In this document: in pieces, positions 13,863 to 27,243 of the stretch
Layout of the letters: the number at the start of each line of letters is the position of its first letter
Numbering within the stretch: position 1 is the stretch's first letter
Source: Orthonyx spaldingii
Lineage: Eukaryota > Chordata > Aves > Passeriformes > Orthonychidae
Assembly (NCBI GenBank): GCA_013397795.1
Contig: VZTJ01004779.1
Location: 661,835-725,834 of the forward strand
Length of the DNA stretch: 64,000 nucleotides
Direction of reading: 5' to 3'
The notes under the pieces: generated by a model
Told to the model about the DNA's origin: nothing
Seen by the model: only the letters and a program-made list of their open reading frames with translations
Databases searched by the model: none
Made by a program: the position numbers and the translations under genes

Positions 13863-16800
13863 AGTCTAAACTTCTGACAGAAAATGAAATGGGACACTTG
13901 ATATAGAAAAGTTACTTTTGCCAGACACTGTCAGTTTAGATAGTGGGAGTTGCTACAGTAAACTGCTGCACAGTGCATATACAGAACAGCTAGCATTGTG
14001 AAAAAGTGTAAATTCACATGCAGAGAACCTGTGACATGGCAGCTATATACTCATAACAAATAAAATTTGGAGGCGTTTCTTAGAAGACAACTATTTTTCT
14101 CAGTACTATCTAAAAGCCTTTCACAAAACCAGTATAACTTTCCCCTGAAAATGATTTGTACTTTTTATTTTATTCCTTATTTGTATTCTTTGTAGGTCAT
14201 TGACTTCTTACATATTCAAGAAGATATCTGCCCTAAGCCAAAATTAATACTTTTCCTCAGTTATGCACTGTATAATTTATCCTTTTTATATTAACATGTT
14301 AATAATCACAATACAATCATTTTTTTTTTTTTTTCCTTTTTTACCTGCCTTGGGAAAATACACATTTGGTCTCACAAATGAAAAATTATGTGCTCTTTAG
14401 CCAAGTGTATTGAACAGTCTGGTAGGAGGCATAATTGCACAAGGCACAGATACCCTTTTAAACTCATCATCAGAATATATTAAAGGCTGGGTTTTTGCCT
14501 GGTTTTTACTGATTATTCACTTTTCAAATAAAAGTGCCATAAGCAATACAAAGTGAACGGAAGAACTAAATGGCAGATTGGACTACAGTAGTAAATACTG
14601 ATGGTCACGGGAAGATTGAATGGCAGAAGTCTTCAAAGTTCTGGTAACCACTCAGTTTAATTCCTGTCACTTCAAATTGGTGGGCTACAGTGAAATACGA
14701 TATATACTTAGAAAGATTATGAGAAAGTCCATCCATCCTCTTCTTTGGATGTGGGAGAACCTGCTTTAGAAAAACCTACACAAAGAGTGATGGGAATTCC
14801 TATGGGAATGATAAGGCCAGGAGAAAATGTAGGATTTGGAATCTGCTCAGATTAATGGCAAATCATCTTATCCCTTTTATTCTGTTTCTGTTTGTGATTT
14901 TTCCATGCTCTCCTCTAATAATCTTACTCAACACAACAGAATCTCACGCTTCATGATACAAAAACTTTTCCCATCTAATCTGTGTTTGTAAACCTGTGTT
15001 TAAAGCTGATAGGGTTTGAATGCTGATCTACAAATGGAAAATTAGGACCATCCCTCTGGTGTGCTCAATAAACTTTTACAGAGGAAATACATAAATCAAT
15101 CAAGTGAGAATATACTAGGTTATTTAGCACATTTGAAAAATGGGATTTTTCTTCTACCTTGATTATGAGAACACATGCAAACAAGAAATTAAAAGAAGAA
15201 ATTTATCTTATTTGAAAACACCCACTTTATATGTGAGATTTCTGACAATTGAGAGCTGTTTATTTTCATGAGAAAAAGTTTTAAGAGTACTCGTTCTAGT
15301 ACCAGGGTAATAGATCTTCTGACAAAACAAGCCTTTTACCTCCCAAAAGAAAATTAGTTCTGACAAGGGTTTTTTTTTCTAAGTTCAGAAACAGGGAGGG
15401 CAGAAGCAGAATAGACATTAATGTATCGACTCCTAGGCAAGCTGTAGCAGCAATATATTTCTGTTTTTGTGATACAGACCATCCAGATTAAACTAACTGA
15501 AACAAAATATTTGACAAAACATAGTGACATCTACCTATCTGGTTTATTACTGATTTCTGACCAGTTCTCTTTGATACCCAGCTAAGAAGAACAGCTGTAT
15601 TACTGTCTTCCCCACTGAGAATCAGCACCTCAATCTCCCGTGAAAGTATTCAGTATTTGACAGTTGCTGTTAACAACAATGGAATATTATTCCCCTTCCT
15701 CATGACTGCTAATTACAATATTGAAAAATTCGTGATCACGTGTTTTCAAAGCAATATTATTCAATATTTTAAAAGATGCACTCTGTGGAAAAAATTGACT
15801 CTGAGATACTATCTAGCCTTAGATTAGGTTGTAAGGGCACTTGTGTTAAAACTCAAGATTTTAGATTTTGTCTTCTATTACTCAGTGGAGTAAGATGGCT
15901 CTGACAGTTGCTATTCTATTTCAGGTACTGTAGAACAGATTTTATTTTAGAACTGGCAACAAGTTAGTATAAGAGGCAAACATGGAGAATAAAACTTAAA
16001 AAAAAAACAGGTGAGGGAAGAAGATTATATATTATTTTTAAAGTTTTCAGAAAACAATTTTAAGCAGAAGTGGCTGAGAAAGTGTTTCAGAATGGACAGT
16101 GACAAAGAGTTTCAGAATAGAGAATGGAAGTACTTGAAAATTAATTACTATTAAATGTTTTTCAGTAAATTCATTTGAAATGAGCAAGAATATTACAGAT
16201 TTCTCTCTTCCCTCTTAGATTCATCATCTTAACCATAGATCATGTCACAAAATGAACTGTACTGGACAATTATATATAAATTTGGAAACAATGTTTTATC
16301 TCTCAAAGAACCTATTCTGATAAATAATTGAGAAGTGTCAGGAATATGTATCTACCTCAGCTTTTTACTACTGTAAAAAACAGCTGCCTGCACGCTTTAA
16401 AAAACAAGTGAGCACCTTTGAAGTATTGATAGAAATAGAAGAGACAAGAGTGCCTTTCCTGCTGTTCACACTCCTTGTTTTAGATAAAAACATCGCTGTG
16501 AGAATATAAGGGTACTGCCCATACTGTATTCTTAGGTATAATTTGAGGCACTGCATATTTTTCATATTATGAGCAGTAAAACTCCTGCCTCTAATGGAAA
16601 ACTACGTAGGTTATAGGCTAAGTGAGCATGAAGGTGGCAATAAAAATAAATCTGTTATGTATTTCATGCCAAAATATTACCTTTGCTTCATTTATCATAT
16701 CCTGGCATACTTTTAGTCAAGTCTATACTACCAATAATTTGTCAGTCATCATGGATTATTTCAGAACATTTTGTAAGCTGTGTCTATAGCATTCTCCAGT

Positions 16801-17017
16801 TACTGTTTAACGAGGTGTCACATGCAGTATTCTTCGTCAAATCTCAGTGAAAAAAATCTGTGATTATATTCATCTACAGGCTTAATATTAACTGATTGCA
16901 TTCACAAAGTAACAGGATAAATCCACACCAGCTTCAAAATTGTATCTAATATTACATAAGCTGCATAAAGTGTCACATACAATTATTGTTACAAAGACGG
17001 ACCAGAAGAAGTACTTC

Positions 17018-18384
17018 ATACAATCATGCAATTCTTAAGGTTGGAAAAAACCTCTAAAATTATCAAGTCCAACTATTAACCTAACACCATCAATTTCACC
17101 ACTAAACCATGTCCATAAGTGACATGGGATCCAGGGATTGTGACTCAACTACTTCCCTAGGAAGCCAGTGCTTGTTCCAACATTTGACAGCTTTTTCTAC
17201 GAGAAAATTTTTCCTAATACTCAATCTAAACATGCCCAGGCACAACTTGAGGACATTTTCTCTTAGGAGAAGAGACCAACTCCCATCTCGCTACAACCTC
17301 CTTTCAAGCTGAAAGCCTGAGCCTCCTTTTCTCCAGGCTAAACGCCCTGAGCTCCCTCAATCACTCCTCATAAAACAGGACTGGCCCCAGCGCTGAGCCC
17401 TGGGGAACACCCCTGCTGTTTGTCCCCAGCTGGATGTCACCCCATTCCCTGTCACTCTCTGGGCTCGGCCCCACAGACAGTTTTTACCCAGCAAAGAGCA
17501 CAGCCACCCAAGCCATGAGCAGTGGGTTTCTCGAGGAGAATGCTGTGGAAGTTCTCTTCGGCACAATCCAGGAACCTCCTACACTGCTCCTTCTCTGCTG
17601 TGTTTCTGCATTTCCAGAGGACATCTGGTAAGCTGAAGTTCCCCGTGAGAAAAAAGACTAGTGATTATGAGGCTTCACCCATCTCCTTACAGAATATTTC
17701 ATCTTCCTCTTCATCCTGGTGGGAGGTCTAACAGACTCCCATCAGAATATCTGCCTTGTTGGCCTTCCCCTGATTTTTACCCGTAAACACTCAACCCTGG
17801 TGTCACCAGCATCAAGCTCTAGACAGCCAAGACACTCCCTTCCATACAGGCCTGTCCGATCACCTCTCCTTCCTTGCCTGTCCCTTCTAAGGAATTTATA
17901 GCCATCTGCTGCACACCCCAGGCACGGGAGTCATCTCACCATATCTCTGTGATGGCAACAGTGTCACAGTTTTCCAGCTGCACAATGGCTTCCAGCTCCT
18001 CCTGTTGGTTGTCCCTGCTGTGTGCATTGGTGTAGGTGGACTTTGGGCTGTTGATCCCACCACCTTTTTGTGGGGAGAACCCCTAATTCCTGTGTGACCA
18101 TTCTCAGGTGCTTCCATGGTGTCTAACTCATCAATAACTCTTGTATCTCTCCAGCCCGTACCTCCACTGAGATGTCAGACCAAAGAACCTCACTAGCACA
18201 CCATCCCTCAAAGATACTGTCCCTAGGCTTATCTCAAGTGAGCCTGCTTTTATATCTTTCTCCCTTCAAATCCAGTTTAAGCTCTTCACTAAACCTTGAT
18301 AACTCCTGTGCAAAGATCCTTTTCCCCCCTTTGAGACAAGTGCACCCCATCTGTCACCAGCAGGCCTGGTGTCATGTAAACTGA
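17018..18384 (-). mobile_element. CR1 LINE remnant, internally deleted, minus strand
   Basis: The left edge begins with the eroded 3' tail and the classic CR1 3' region in reverse (ggttggaaaaaacctct, actaaaccatgtccataagtg, tactcaatctaaacatgcc, cacctcgctacaacctcctt-like text). At about 17370 the text jumps to the part that encodes the reverse transcriptase. On the minus strand 17566-17357 reads pieces such as GRAQRV and a degenerate GVPQGS-type motif (GVFPRAQRWG), interrupted in frame. From about 17570 to 18384 the sequence resembles the upstream ORF2 (endonuclease) part of CR1. So at least two internal deletions join 3' end, RT piece and upstream ORF2. No part is intact enough to encode an active enzyme. 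It sits in intron 55 in the same orientation as DMD. Confidence 0.85.
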
Positions 18385-20537
18385 CCCATAATTATAATTA
18401 ACACAGTTGAGAGTTTATATCACTAGAAGTATGAAAGCAGAAAGTGAAATTAATTTTCATCTCCCTCATATGGTTACTTATTAAACCAGGCCTCATGAGG
18501 ACACATAATGTACTTCAACTAGCAAAAAAAACCAGCACATAATTACACAACTCCTTGGAGTAACGGGTTTGTATCCTTGAAAATTCTCCAGAAATTATTC
18601 TATGTGAATCACCTCAACTATTACATTGCTGTCAGTTCAGACAAATGATGCATGCAAATACATGCTTGTACAAACAAACAGGGTGTTTATAATGCAACAT
18701 TTTAATATAATTACATCATTGGATAATTAGAATGTGCTGTTATATAAGTCTCACCTTTCTCCTTCTGCTACTGAATGAACTGCTAACTACTAAGGAAAGA
18801 TTAATCTTTATTAGTGACAATTGAGTTAAAGGTTTCTGAACATGAAAAGGAAAACAAATGCCTAAAAATGTGAGATTTTCCTAGACAAGCAAATGCTGCT
18901 ATATAAAAAGTATGTGCACAGCAAGTCATTATTTTCCTAATTGTTTAAAGAAATAACATAAAGTTTTAAAGTGCAAAGCAGAAAATGGATGAATCACTAA
19001 AAGTGAGATAAACATCTGTAGTGACAATGATACAAAGCTACTACTGAACTCAGAATTTAGGTTTTTCATAATTTGTGTAGAAAATTATTTATCAAAACAC
19101 TGCTTTATACCTAGTGGTTAAAAATATCAGATTAAAACAGAATTGTTACATTTCAAGAGCCCTAATGACTATTTGTACATTATCCAAGTCTGTGGAACTG
19201 TATAAAGAGCAAGACAGAGACTGCAGATCTAAATCCACATGTCATATTTGACCATAGCTTATATGCATTCTATAAACCCAGGGAGTCAAAGTTTCTTTTC
19301 AAAGCCTCATGAGACATGGATATTTAATCAGAAAGTACCATTTTATTTTACCTCCTCGGATCTGAATTCAGCCTGGTTAGTGAGAGGGAAAAAAAAAACC
19401 AACTTCATGTGGAAAAAAAAGTAAGTTGGACAATTCTATACCTGACTGAAAGCATTTACGATCTTTTCTATGCCAGGGCAGGGCTTGCAGTTTTAATACA
19501 TATACTGGATGATAACAAACTATATTGAGGACATGAACTGTATGAATATGTCTGTTTTGATATATGTTCAATTTACGTAGTGAGTTTTGCCTAATGTGTT
19601 ATGTAGGGTAAGTATATTTCTGACCCACAGTATAGAGTTAAAAAAAAGGCTTATCACTATTTTTGTTTTATGTGGCTGATTGTACAGATTAGTGAGCAAT
19701 AAACCCTTTCCACAAAGTACATTAATACATACTTCTGAGACTTCTGTGACTTAGTAAAGCTCCTTTTTGTCTGATTCTTTTATATGCATAAACTATGTGC
19801 AAACTACACATTTATGTCATGTTCATGCTTTTCATCCTTATACATCAAAGTGAATTGTGAGAGAGAACTTCTACAAGCAGAGTGTGAAGCCTGGAAGAAT
19901 CAATGCAGCAATACCTGAGACACAGATGAAAAGTCATACTCTCTTTCCTGATCATTCAGCTGGCATCATAAAATTGTTCTATTGATAAAGATGTGCTCCA
20001 TTACCAATTTTTAGCAAATAGATAGGCAATATTTGCACCACTATCAGGAAACTACCTGTTTGAAAAAAACCTTTCATAATAAAGACTTGATATAGAGCAC
20101 TGGGTTATGACTACCACAAATATTAACCATCACAATAAATGAATTTATTTTATAGCTAAGAAATCTTAGACCACTATGTAAATTTACTCTCTTTTTTTGG
20201 AATAATTTTTTTATGTCAGTTAAATTATTTATCTTTAATGAAAAATTTTATATAAGAAGAATAATGGAACTAAATTCAGAAACACATGAGGGCTTAGGTA
20301 TATTACTATAAAATCAAATTGGCACAAAGATAGATCACTATTGAAAGTATTGCTCAGGCCTCACTTTTTGTCCAGTGCAACAACATTACAACAGAACCTA
20401 ATATAATAGAACCTAGAAGTAGTTCAGTAAATAGTTACAATCATGTATTAATACACTAGTGGCAAAAGAAGTATTTCCAGCCAATATACTTACCCAACAG
20501 AATCACTTACAGCTAAATTTTTCACAGCATGTTTTTC

Positions 20538-20554
20538 ATAAATAAATAAATAAA
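20538..20554. repeat. AAAT tetranucleotide microsatellite
   Basis: ataaataaataaataaa, about four perfect units, in intron 55. Confidence 0.8.
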
Positions 20555-20623
20555 GGCATAAAGTATCCAGTGCCTGAAATCTCCAGTTTTGAACTTCCTG
20601 TCAACATCAAAATCATGCACTAT

Positions 20624-20840
20624 GAGGGAATACAAGAAATTTCTTCCCTAAAAAAGTTATTAAGCTTTGGAACAGGCTGCCCAGGGAACTGGTGGAGTCA
20701 CCATTCCTGGAGCTACTAAAAGATGTGTAGATGTGGCACTTAACGACATGGCTTTAGTGGTGGCCTTGGCAGTGCTGGGTTAATGGTTGACTTGATAATC
20801 TTAAAGGTCTTTTCCAAACTAAACTATTCTATGTTCTATG
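20624..20840 (+). mobile_element. CR1 LINE 3' end, plus strand
   Basis: Contains the CR1 phrases ggaacaggctgcccagggaa, ctggtggagtcaccattcctgg and aaaggtcttttccaaact, and ends in the octamer-type tail actattctatgttctatg, which fixes the plus orientation. It is 5'-truncated, as most CR1 copies are. It lies 501 bp from the exon 55 donor, inside intron 55 and antisense to DMD. Confidence 0.88.
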
Positions 20841-21341
20841 AATGTTGGATGAAAGGGTCCTGCCTTCCAAACAGCCAATCAATCTCTTATTTAAGAAATG
20901 TAAGACCTCAAGCAGACATATCTGTATTCCTCTCAATAACTGTAGCAAAGAAAACACAATGGAAGTTAACAACACAATTCAACAGCACCATCTCAACTAA
21001 TTAATTTTCTTTCTCCTCAAGATTCTCTGGAATACTAAATACAATATTATCTCTCTTTAAGATTTTTTTTCCCCCAGAGGAAAATAACTGTATGAAAACT
21101 GTCCAGCCATTTCCTATGAAAATTTGCATCGTTATCTCTTTTTATTACCGCAACAGAGCGTATTGACAATAGACTACCAAATTAACATTTCTCATGTATT
21201 TGAAAGTAATGGAGAAAAACTAATTCAGTAAAGCTACAAAGAATAAACTTGATACAAATTATATAACTTCTATAAATACGAGATATGCTTGATAAACTCT
21301 CATGTTTGTCAAATGCCTCTATACTGAAATTCTTGGCCTAC

Positions 21342-21531
21342 CTGCCACTGTTTCATGAGGTCCCGTACCATTTTGGCATCCTCTAGTGTCTTTTCTTTGT
21401 GTGTAGCATCCTGCAGGACGTTTGCAGTTGTTTCAGCTTCTGTAAGCCAAGCAAGGAACTTTTCAAGATCCAGGTAGAATTGCTGCAACATTCTCAGGGC
21501 TGATTCCAGAGCTGCTTCACGTTCAGAAACC
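21342..21531 (-). CDS. DMD: Dystrophin exon 55 (spectrin repeats R21/R22)
   Basis: Internal exon of 190 bp, the same length as human exon 55. The acceptor is ...CTTGTGTAG on the minus strand (AG at 21533-21532), with a pyrimidine tract broken by several purines. The donor is CAG followed by GTAGGC (GT at 21341-21340), close to consensus. The first base completes the arginine codon split with exon 54; 63 codons follow, beginning VSEREAALESALRMLQQF and ending VRDLMKQWQ in phase 0. The block LEKFLAWLTEAETTANVLQ is identical to the human protein as I recall it; overall about 80% of residues agree. The first part finishes helix C of one repeat and the FLAWL tryptophan marks helix A of the next. 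The exon is intact, with no internal stop. Exon 56 should begin with the next codon but lies beyond the window. Confidence 0.98.
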
Positions 21532-24495
21532 CTACACAAGTACAAATAATCAAATACAGCATTCTTTGGAAGAAAACAAACCTTAATCATTAAGTCAAAA
21601 TATAACAAAGACACACTAAATATTTTTCATGAACCAGTCAAGGTAAGTTTGCTGATACATTAGCTCCAGAACTTGCACTGTATGTCTGGCAGGCAGGGTT
21701 TCTTTTTTATCTTTTCACCTGAGAAATAGTAACTGGAATCCCTCTGATAAAAAATTAAGCAAAAGCACTTCTTTCAAAATACTATGCCTAAAATATGCAC
21801 AATTGAAAAAAAAAAACAAAACGAACCAAAATCAGAAGTAATTCCCTGGTTTGTTTTAATCAAAGATTATTTCCCTACACTGCAGTAGAAATACTTGGTT
21901 TTTTTAAGAAATCACAAAATAGTTCCTGACCACTGCATGATATGATAAATTTAATGATTCATTTTCATGACCTGAAACCTTTGGAGATTGTGTTTGCCAC
22001 CTTAAACCCTAGTAACACTGAAGTTTGTGGTGGGTTCTGTGGTTTCTTTTTTTTATTATTATTAGTATATTTTCAATATGAATGTGATAAATTACAAGGA
22101 TGATCTCTATCCTTGATAAAACATGATAAAACACAATTTTTAAAGACAAAGGGTATCTTATCCGTGCTCATAGGTCTAACTCACAGATTAGGAAAGAACA
22201 CAAAAGATTTCAGCAACTCTGGTGCTGAAAAAGCATTGAAGCACATCTGTGTTGTATCGACATTCGTGTAGGTGTCATGTATTCACTGATTTTTTTGCTT
22301 TGAACTTGAGCAAAACATGGATTTAAAAATGTGAACAGCTAAGTACGACATTGTTCATTAACACAAATCTGTCAAGACTACTTATCTATTGTATTACATG
22401 CATGTTTGTTTAACATCAGCATGATAACTAAACAATTTTTTAAGTTCTGAAAATACTTGGAAAGATCATTTGGTAATGTGTATTACTTCAAGGGGAATGA
22501 ATGCAATTTGATGCACACCTATGTTAAGTCTACACATCTGGGGTGGTCTTCACGTATCTCAATAGATTTCCTGTCTAGTTGTATAGTTATTCAGGGAGAG
22601 ACTAGGATACTGGGTTCGAGCAGGCATAATTTCTGAAGCTGCAATTTATCAGAGGAGGTCATGAAATTTCCAAGTGCTAATCTCTCTTTCTAATCCTGTT
22701 TCCTGTCATGAAGTGGTTGTACTCCTTGGTAAGTAATGATATCACCCTAAAACCCAGTATACTAGTGCAAGTGAGAAAAGAAAAAAAACAAACCCTACTA
22801 CCATAAGTTTTGCCAAGTGGCACTGACTTAACATGTTTTTTGACAAGCATAAGTAAAGTGCAGCAGAGGACAGTAAGAACAGAAAAATTCAGTCAGAGTA
22901 CAGGCAAGGACAAGCATTTCAGGAAAGAAAATATCCTCCCTGAGAGACTAATGTCACAAGAACTGCCATATTTCTGTTATATTTTTAATCCTTTGACATC
23001 TTACTTGCTTTTCCCAACTCTTTTGTTAAAAAAAAAGACTTAATTTTTCATTCAAAAACTGAGAAAGCTACTGAATGCCTTACTACAAACTCATCCATCT
23101 TTTTTTTTTATAAAGCGTAAAAATGGACTGGATTTTCACCTCAGTTGCACCTGTTGCCACCTGCAAGAATTCTCCACATCATGGCACTGCTTAGCCTGCA
23201 TTAGAATGTGTCCCCAGGGGCTGTCAGTAGGAAACACTTATCTGCAGAATAGTGAACACGATGTCTTTCCCAACTTTATTCTATGTGGGCATAAACATGG
23301 CTTGTGGGTAGGCTACTCTTCATATTTAAAATAACTGCAGTGAAAGAATTTGTTCTTTTTTTAAACTAAAGAATAATTACATAGAAATTACTCATAAATA
23401 TACTAGCAATGTACATTAAAAGATAATAAGACACAGAAAATCTTTTACCTGGAAAATACCGTATTGACCTATTTACCACTTTTAGCTCAAAATCAGCATC
23501 ACATTTATTCAATACAACTTGGAAATGGAATAAACTTGCATGAACTAAATGTATTTTTTCCAGTTCTTCAGAGCACAATTCTATTATAAGATATGCTTTA
23601 TAGCATTATTCTAATTCAATTTACAGTGTGCAGCATGGTGGTTAATATCTGTGCCTTTGCAGAATCACATGTAACATTTTTTCACATGCTTTTCCTTCAG
23701 AACATGAAAGGCACATTTTTAACTACTGTATACCTGAATTCCTGTAAATACATAGCAATGCTCTAATAATAACATTCTGCAAATACACAGTGAGATTAAA
23801 AAAAACCCCAAACCACACAAGCACAGATATGAAAAAGATATTCAAAGGGAGAGCAATTTGAAGGATTACTCAAAATCAGAATTTGTGTTTTAGAGAAACT
23901 CTCAGACCTCATGAAAAAATACAGCATTTTATTGATCTGGGTAAAGAATGAAGTTTTTATCCTGAAGAGTATTCTGGCACTTCTATGATGCACAGAAATC
24001 TTATGGCACATAATTCTTTCAGTCTACAAAAATATGTTTCTTATCTATAAGCACACTAATACACCCACCAGAAAATACGTAGCACTTGGCATTTTAAATT
24101 TTGGTACAGCTACCACACAATAAACATTCAGCTACATTGACAGTTCTGCAGCATATCAATAAACGTCACTAAATTTGGCTTTCTCACTAGAAAAGTATGA
24201 AGTTAGAACGAGGAAAGAAGGTCTAAATATGTGGAATAAAACTGAGCATCAAATCCAGCATATGATAAATTGCACAAAATCATAGGGGAGAAAGAAATAC
24301 ATATATTGAATAGGACATTATGGCACAAAACCAAAATAAAGGTGCATTTTCTTTACCCTGTATTATCCATATATGTTTAATTTCATAGTGAGTGCAAGCT
24401 GTAAGAAAATAACATGAAGTAACCAGAACCATATGTAAGTGTAAATGGAAAACTGCACACTACAAACACTACAGCATACTCCTAAAACACTGAGA

Positions 24496-24560
24496 TAATA
24501 ATAATAATAATCATCATCATAATCATAATCACAATCATAATAAAAATAAAAATTTTAATG
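24496..24560. repeat. Degenerate AAT/ATC trinucleotide repeat
   Basis: taataataataataatcatc passes into catcataatcataatcaca and then A/T-rich text. The AAT units have partly drifted into ATC units. Confidence 0.85.
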
Positions 24561-25471
24561 GAATAATAATGATTTAATCTGTTCTACTATGATAGAAAAA
24601 TAATCGTAGTGTGTATAACCAAAAGCTTCTTATTCAAGGGACTTTGATACACTAAAACACTAAAGGCAGGATTCATCTTATTTTCATCTAGACACCCAGC
24701 TGACAGGCAACTACACTCCCTCTAGAAACCATGGACACCAGCGTTTCTGGAATTTAGTTTCTCCTCCCTTGCCTACACACGTCTGTTGTACCAAATCAAG
24801 GTCAGAGTAATTATATTTCTGCTGACTACAACAGTAAATCACCTATAACTTAGACAATTTTAATTTTACACAAGCCTAATTTTTTTATGTCTAAAACTAG
24901 GCAAGGTGGTCCCCGATCATCCCTGTAAATTTGAGTTTTAGGAACTAGTGGCATCAGTGACAGTGGACTCACCAACTCTAGTTGTCGAACAAGCTTTGTT
25001 GCAGGACAGAAGTTATGAGGCTCTTTAAAGAATGTGTCAGCTGAAGGCTTTGAGTTGAGGGGATAATGGTGGCATGTCAGAAGTGAGTCAAGCAATGTGT
25101 GAACATTTATACTGCCAGGAAGATGTTTTTAAAGATTTGCAAATAAATCCACAGAAAGGAAAATTGCCAGCCTCTGTTTTAGGACATTGCTGTCATTGCT
25201 GTCATGTTGAGAACTTTTAAAGCTAATATTTTTTAAACATAGCAGTCTACAAATGTTCATGAAGAAAAGGAGGGGAAAATTAAGATACCTTAAATCTGTG
25301 TTATCCTCAAGTTCACAAACAAGGTCTTTTATTAGCTTTTAACTAAAATGCAGAGTTCATACCATGACATACATACAAAATAAATATACAAAATGAAATA
25401 CAACATGTATACAATTGAACATCTTGTTATAGAATCTGACAAGCAGAAGATATGGGTATGATGGTCTCATT

Positions 25472-25535
25472 AAGATTTGGACTTGATAATCCTTGTGCGT
25501 CCCTTCCACCTCAGAATATTCTGTGATTCTGTGAT
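25472..25535 (+). mobile_element. CR1 LINE 3' tail, plus strand
   Basis: Short 5'-truncated tail: ttggacttgataatccttgt, then cccttccacctcagaatatt and ctgtgattctgtgatgg. This matches the common end of avian CR1 copies. Only about 64 bp remain. I looked upstream for a tRNA-like head that would make it a SINE and saw none. Confidence 0.8.
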
Positions 25536-26653
25536 GGAAAGTATCACACGAGTGCTTAATTCAGCACTACTCAATCCCATACAACACAAGGAATACGATG
25601 TTTGTAAAGGCTCTGCCAGTGTGAATATCAAATTTTTCATCAACTGTAGTGTTTGCTACATAATTTGGAATGAATCTTTCACATTTTATGAGTGTCTGTG
25701 TATTTCAAATTGCACAGGTTTGAATCACAGTGTGAGGTACATTGTGAGGGTCAGCGTGTGAATAATGCTTTGAGATGCTGAGATAACAGGACACACAGTA
25801 AGTGCAGAGCACAAACTTACAAATTTCTGTTCCCCAGGTATTTCTTTAAGAGCAATAAAAGTAAAGCAACTCTGTATCATTCAGTGTTCAATAGATCACT
25901 AAATCACACTTCCATCTGCAGACTGTAGTGATCTAAAGTTATCTCACTGAGATATAAAATAAAATATCCTGGAGTACTGCCTGACAAAGCATCAGGAAAT
26001 GGTTTTACTTCTATAGTTCATGTGGTTGTCTCTCTATAACTGTATTTTCTCTTTTCTAACAGTACAGTTCCATACAATAAAAAATAAAATAAACTTTAAA
26101 AAGTTACCTGAATTTCCTTTATCTGCAGTAAACTATCACAGAGAATTTGAACTACATGCATCTTCCTGTTAATGCTGGAAAAAGTTTGCACCTTTTTCAT
26201 GAGTTTTATATCCCTTCTACCAATATGACAAAGGAACAATTGAAAGCTTTATTGGAATATTTAATTTTTACTACTTAATATATTTAAGCTCTCACTGGTA
26301 ACTCTTCTTCAGCTGCTTTAACTTGGACTAATAAAGAACCTATCAAAGAGGTAGAATAATTTAACCTCAGATAAAGCTGGAACACAAAGAGATGCCATAG
26401 ATATGAAAATTAAATTCTTAAAATAACTATTATTGATATAATTTTGGAATGCAAATTCAAAATAAATCATATTCATTAATTTTGGGAACGCTGGTTAGAG
26501 GAACTTTCTTTCAGAATCTAGGCACTATATTCTACAGTGCCAGTAAAAGCTACTAATAGACACTAGTAAGTGATTAATATGCAGATTAATTCTGGAATGC
26601 CAAGCATATCAACAGGATTCCTACCAGTGACATCATTCTGTCTACATTTCTAT

Positions 26654-26658
26654 GTGTA
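26654..26658. repeat. Target-site duplication, left copy
   Basis: gtgta directly before the TG of the solo LTR; its partner gtgca is at 27239-27243. One of five bases differs, consistent with an old insertion. Confidence 0.75.
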
Positions 26659-27238
26659 TGTTCTGGTTTCAGTTGGGACAGAGTTAATTTTCTTCCTGGC
26701 ATCTGGTGTTGTGCTGTGTTGTGGGTTCAGCATGAGAATAATGTTGATAACCCCATGATGTTTCAGTTGCTGCTGAGCAGTGCTTACCCCAAGTCAAGGA
26801 CTTCTCAGTGTCTCACGCTCTGCCAGTGAGCAGGCGCACAAGAAGCTGTCAGGGAGCACAGCCAGGACAAGTGACCTGAACTGGGCAAAGGGACATTCCA
26901 CACCACAGAACATCATGTCCAGTCTATGAGCTAGGGGGAGTTGGCTGGGGACTGCCAACCACTGCTTGGGAACTGTTGGGGTGTAAGTCAGAGGGTGGTG
27001 AGAAATTGTCTTGTGCATCACTTGGCTCTCTTGGGTTCTGTTACTCTCTCTCCCTCTCCCTATAGCTACAATTACTATTAAAATAATATTAGCAGCATAT
27101 TTAGTGTCACTTTCCCCCCCTCAATTATTAAATCGTTCTTATCTCAACCCAAGAGATTTAGCTTTTCTTCTCCCAGCTGTGGGTAAGTGGGAGAGTGGTT
27201 GATGGTTCTGAGTTGCTGGCTGGGGTTAAACCTCGACA
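26659..27238 (+). mobile_element. Solo LTR of an avian endogenous retrovirus, plus strand
   Basis: A 580-bp element starts TGTTCTGGTTTCAGTTGGGA and ends GGGGTTAAACCTCGACA, so it has the TG...CA ends of an LTR. It is flanked by gtgta (26654-26658) and gtgca (27239-27243), a 5-bp target duplication with one difference. The body has the avian LTR text cacagccaggacaagtgacc and catcatgtccagtctatgag; the usual TATA position is mutated (tctatgag). No internal gag/pol sequence lies beside it, so it is a solo LTR left by recombination. I think it belongs to an ERVL-like group, but the family name needs a library search. It is antisense to DMD in intron 54. Confidence 0.88.
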
Positions 27239-27243
27239 GTGCA
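27239..27243. repeat. Target-site duplication, right copy
   Basis: gtgca directly after the terminal CA of the solo LTR, pairing with gtgta at 26654-26658. Confidence 0.75.

Larger units (their letters stand above)
1..21341 (-). other. DMD: DMD intron 55, 5' part
   Basis: At least 21,341 bp, open at the left edge. It holds the long CR1 remnant 17018-18384, a CR1 3' end at 20624-20840, an assembly gap in a poly-A tract (8241-8279), a short tandem duplication (2636-2690), homopolymer runs near 10519, 10945 and 14319, and GC-richer patches at about 300-690 and 10100-10470 that I cannot assign. I looked for exon 56 and a Dp116-type first exon by eye and recognised neither. Confidence 0.88.

Noticed and set aside
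17434..18384. Several plus-strand open frames as genes
   Set aside because: They are the antisense of the CR1 remnant; the meaningful reading is on the minus strand.
1..21341. Dystrophin exon 56 or a Dp116-type first exon in the visible part of intron 55
   Set aside because: Looked for the expected protein on the minus strand by eye and saw neither; intron 55 is long and its far end is probably outside the window.
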